A DNA stretch of 7,056 bases from Phytoactinopolyspora endophytica (GTDB lineage: Bacteria > Actinomycetota > Actinomycetes > Jiangellales > Jiangellaceae). Where the stretch lies: contig NZ_ML142853.1 in NCBI RefSeq assembly GCF_004138495.1, positions 286,379 to 293,434 on the forward strand, written 5' to 3'. A program made the position numbers and the translations under genes. Below are positions 6,309 through 7,056 of the stretch, piece by piece. Each line of letters begins with the position of its first letter. Position 1 is the stretch's first letter. The notes under the pieces were generated by a model. It was not told the DNA's origin and did no database searches. It worked only from the letters and a program-made list of their open reading frames with translations.

Positions 6309-6941
6309 TCACGGCTCACCGGTATCTCGCTGAGGCTCTGGCAGTCCCGCGCGCAGCTGTGCGAACGCCTGCCTGGTCAGATCGACGACGTCGGCAGCCG
6401 GATCGGCGAACCACGCCGTCAGCGCCGCCCTGGTGCACAGCATCGCTGCGCCTGCTTGCAGGTGCGGATACATGTCCCGGGCGGTATCCGTGCCCGATCG
6501 TTCAGCGACCACCTGGGAGAAGCGGTCGATCGCGCACTTCACCGCCGTCATCTCCTGGCTGAGCAGGGCGGCGTTCTCGTGGATGAATAAGAACTGTGCA
6601 AGCGGATCGCCCTGGCCGGATGCCCCCACGAGGTCCTCGACCATGACGGTTTCCAGGGCGTCCCAGTTCGACTCCTCCGGCGGCCGCGACCGGAGCGCCT
6701 CGACGGAGTCCTCGATGCGGTCAGCGGCGACGCTGACGATCGCCTCCTCCTTGCTGGAGAAATAGTTGTGGAACGTCCGCGATGAGACGTCGACGGCGGC
6801 CGCTATCGCCTCGACGGTGACGTCAGCCACGCCGTGCTCCATGGCCAGGCCTAGGGCCGCCTCTCCCAGCGCCCTGCGCGTGGCGGCCTTCTTGCGCTCA
6901 CGCAGTCCCTGCTCTGCCTGTTCTGTCTGCACGTGAGTCAC
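6309..6941 (-). CDS. TetR/AcrR-family transcriptional regulator
   Basis: This is a DNA-binding repressor-type protein (210 aa from GTG 6941). The N-terminal domain is typical of TetR: helix 1 RERKKAATRRALGEAALGLA (14-33), then VTVEAIAAAVDVSSRTFHNYFSSKEEAI (41-68), which is the helix-turn-helix followed by the conserved F-x-N-Y-F-x-S-K-E-E motif. The helical C-terminal half (about 75-200) would form the ligand pocket and dimer interface; its ligand is not predictable. An in-frame TTG at 6983 would add 14 residues. I prefer GTG 6941 because the extra residues are encoded inside an inverted repeat that looks like the operator, and family proteins usually have a short lead-in to helix 1. Neither start has a strong ribosome-binding site, so a leaderless transcript is possible. 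It lies upstream of the MMPL gene in the same orientation, the usual arrangement for a local regulator of an exporter. Confidence 0.9.
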   Translation of the reverse strand: MTHVQTEQAEQGLRERKKAATRRALGEAALGLAMEHGVADVTVEAIAAAVDVSSRTFHNYFSSKEEAIVSVAADRIEDSVEALRSRPPEESNWDALETVMVEDLVGASGQGDPLAQFLFIHENAALLSQEMTAVKCAIDRFSQVVAERSGTDTARDMYPHLQAGAAMLCTRAALTAWFADPAADVVDLTRQAFAQLRAGLPEPQRDTGEP

Positions 6942-6954
6942 GCTACAAGGCTGA

Positions 6955-7014
6955 AAGTCACTAGCAAAATGCTCTCTCAGCAAACTTTCAGGCTGCGCAT
7001 GATGCTAGTGACTT
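6955..7014. promoter_or_regulatory. Candidate operator/promoter region of the TetR gene
   Basis: AAGTCACTAGCA at 6955-6966 and TGCTAGTGACTT at 7003-7014 are a perfect 12-bp inverted repeat with 36 nt between the arms. The intervening DNA is unusually AT-rich for this window. It contains further small symmetries: AGCA-AAA-TGCT at 6963-6973, GCAT-G-ATGC at 6997-7005, and ACTTTCAG at 6984-6991, which is the complement of CTGAAAGT at 6951-6958. Autoregulation by TetR proteins through palindromes at their own promoter is well established. That this repeat is the binding site is inferred from its position just upstream of the preferred start. Confidence 0.5.
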
Positions 7015-7056
7015 GCATCACAGGCGGCGTCGGGCTATCCGCCCTGAGCCGCTTCG

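Noticed and set aside
1..7056. CRISPR array, tRNA, rRNA, transposase or phage genes
   Set aside because: I found no regularly spaced repeats, no cloverleaf or rRNA-like stretch, and no transposase or integrase motif on either strand.

Overview
The window is high-GC DNA with GTG starts, tightly coupled genes and strong G/C-biased third codon positions. Together with the peptide-transporter, MMPL and TetR gene content, this points to an actinomycete (Actinomycetota). No genus can be assigned from the sequence alone.

The left half (1-3600, plus strand) is most of an ABC importer operon of the peptide/nickel (Opp/Dpp) class. It holds the C-terminal end of a DppB/OppB-type permease cut by the window edge, a complete DppC/OppC-type permease, a DppD/OppD-type ATPase and a DppF/OppF-type ATPase. 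Two of the three gene junctions are ATGA overlaps, so the genes are almost certainly co-transcribed and translationally coupled. The solute-binding protein and the rest of the first permease should lie to the left of the window. The substrate cannot be read from these subunits.

The most unusual feature is a 99-nt, 33-codon in-frame repeat that forms the first 33 codons of both the second permease (399-497) and the second ATPase (2446-2544). The first 88 nt of the two copies match at 84 positions. Each copy starts at the ATG of an ATGA stop/start overlap, sits directly behind a good Shine-Dalgarno sequence, and ends just before a second in-frame ATG that looks like the ancestral start. It resembles a small interspersed repeat that has been domesticated as translated sequence, or a mobile translation-start module.

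The region 3601-3832 separates the ABC operon from a convergent gene. It holds a 110-nt structure with 27-nt terminal inverted repeats (3628-3737) and a strong 14-bp stem-loop (3769-3800) that is the likely terminator of the convergent gene. The right half (minus strand) holds a 737-aa MMPL-family RND membrane transporter (6046-3833) and, upstream of it, a TetR-family regulator (6941-6309). The regulator's promoter region contains a perfect 12-bp inverted repeat and three AGTCAC/GTGACT boxes, a plausible operator. The layout suggests a regulator controlling itself and the adjacent exporter. I found no RNA gene, CRISPR array, transposase or clear new multi-gene system; the repeat modules and the long inverted repeat are the real points of interest.
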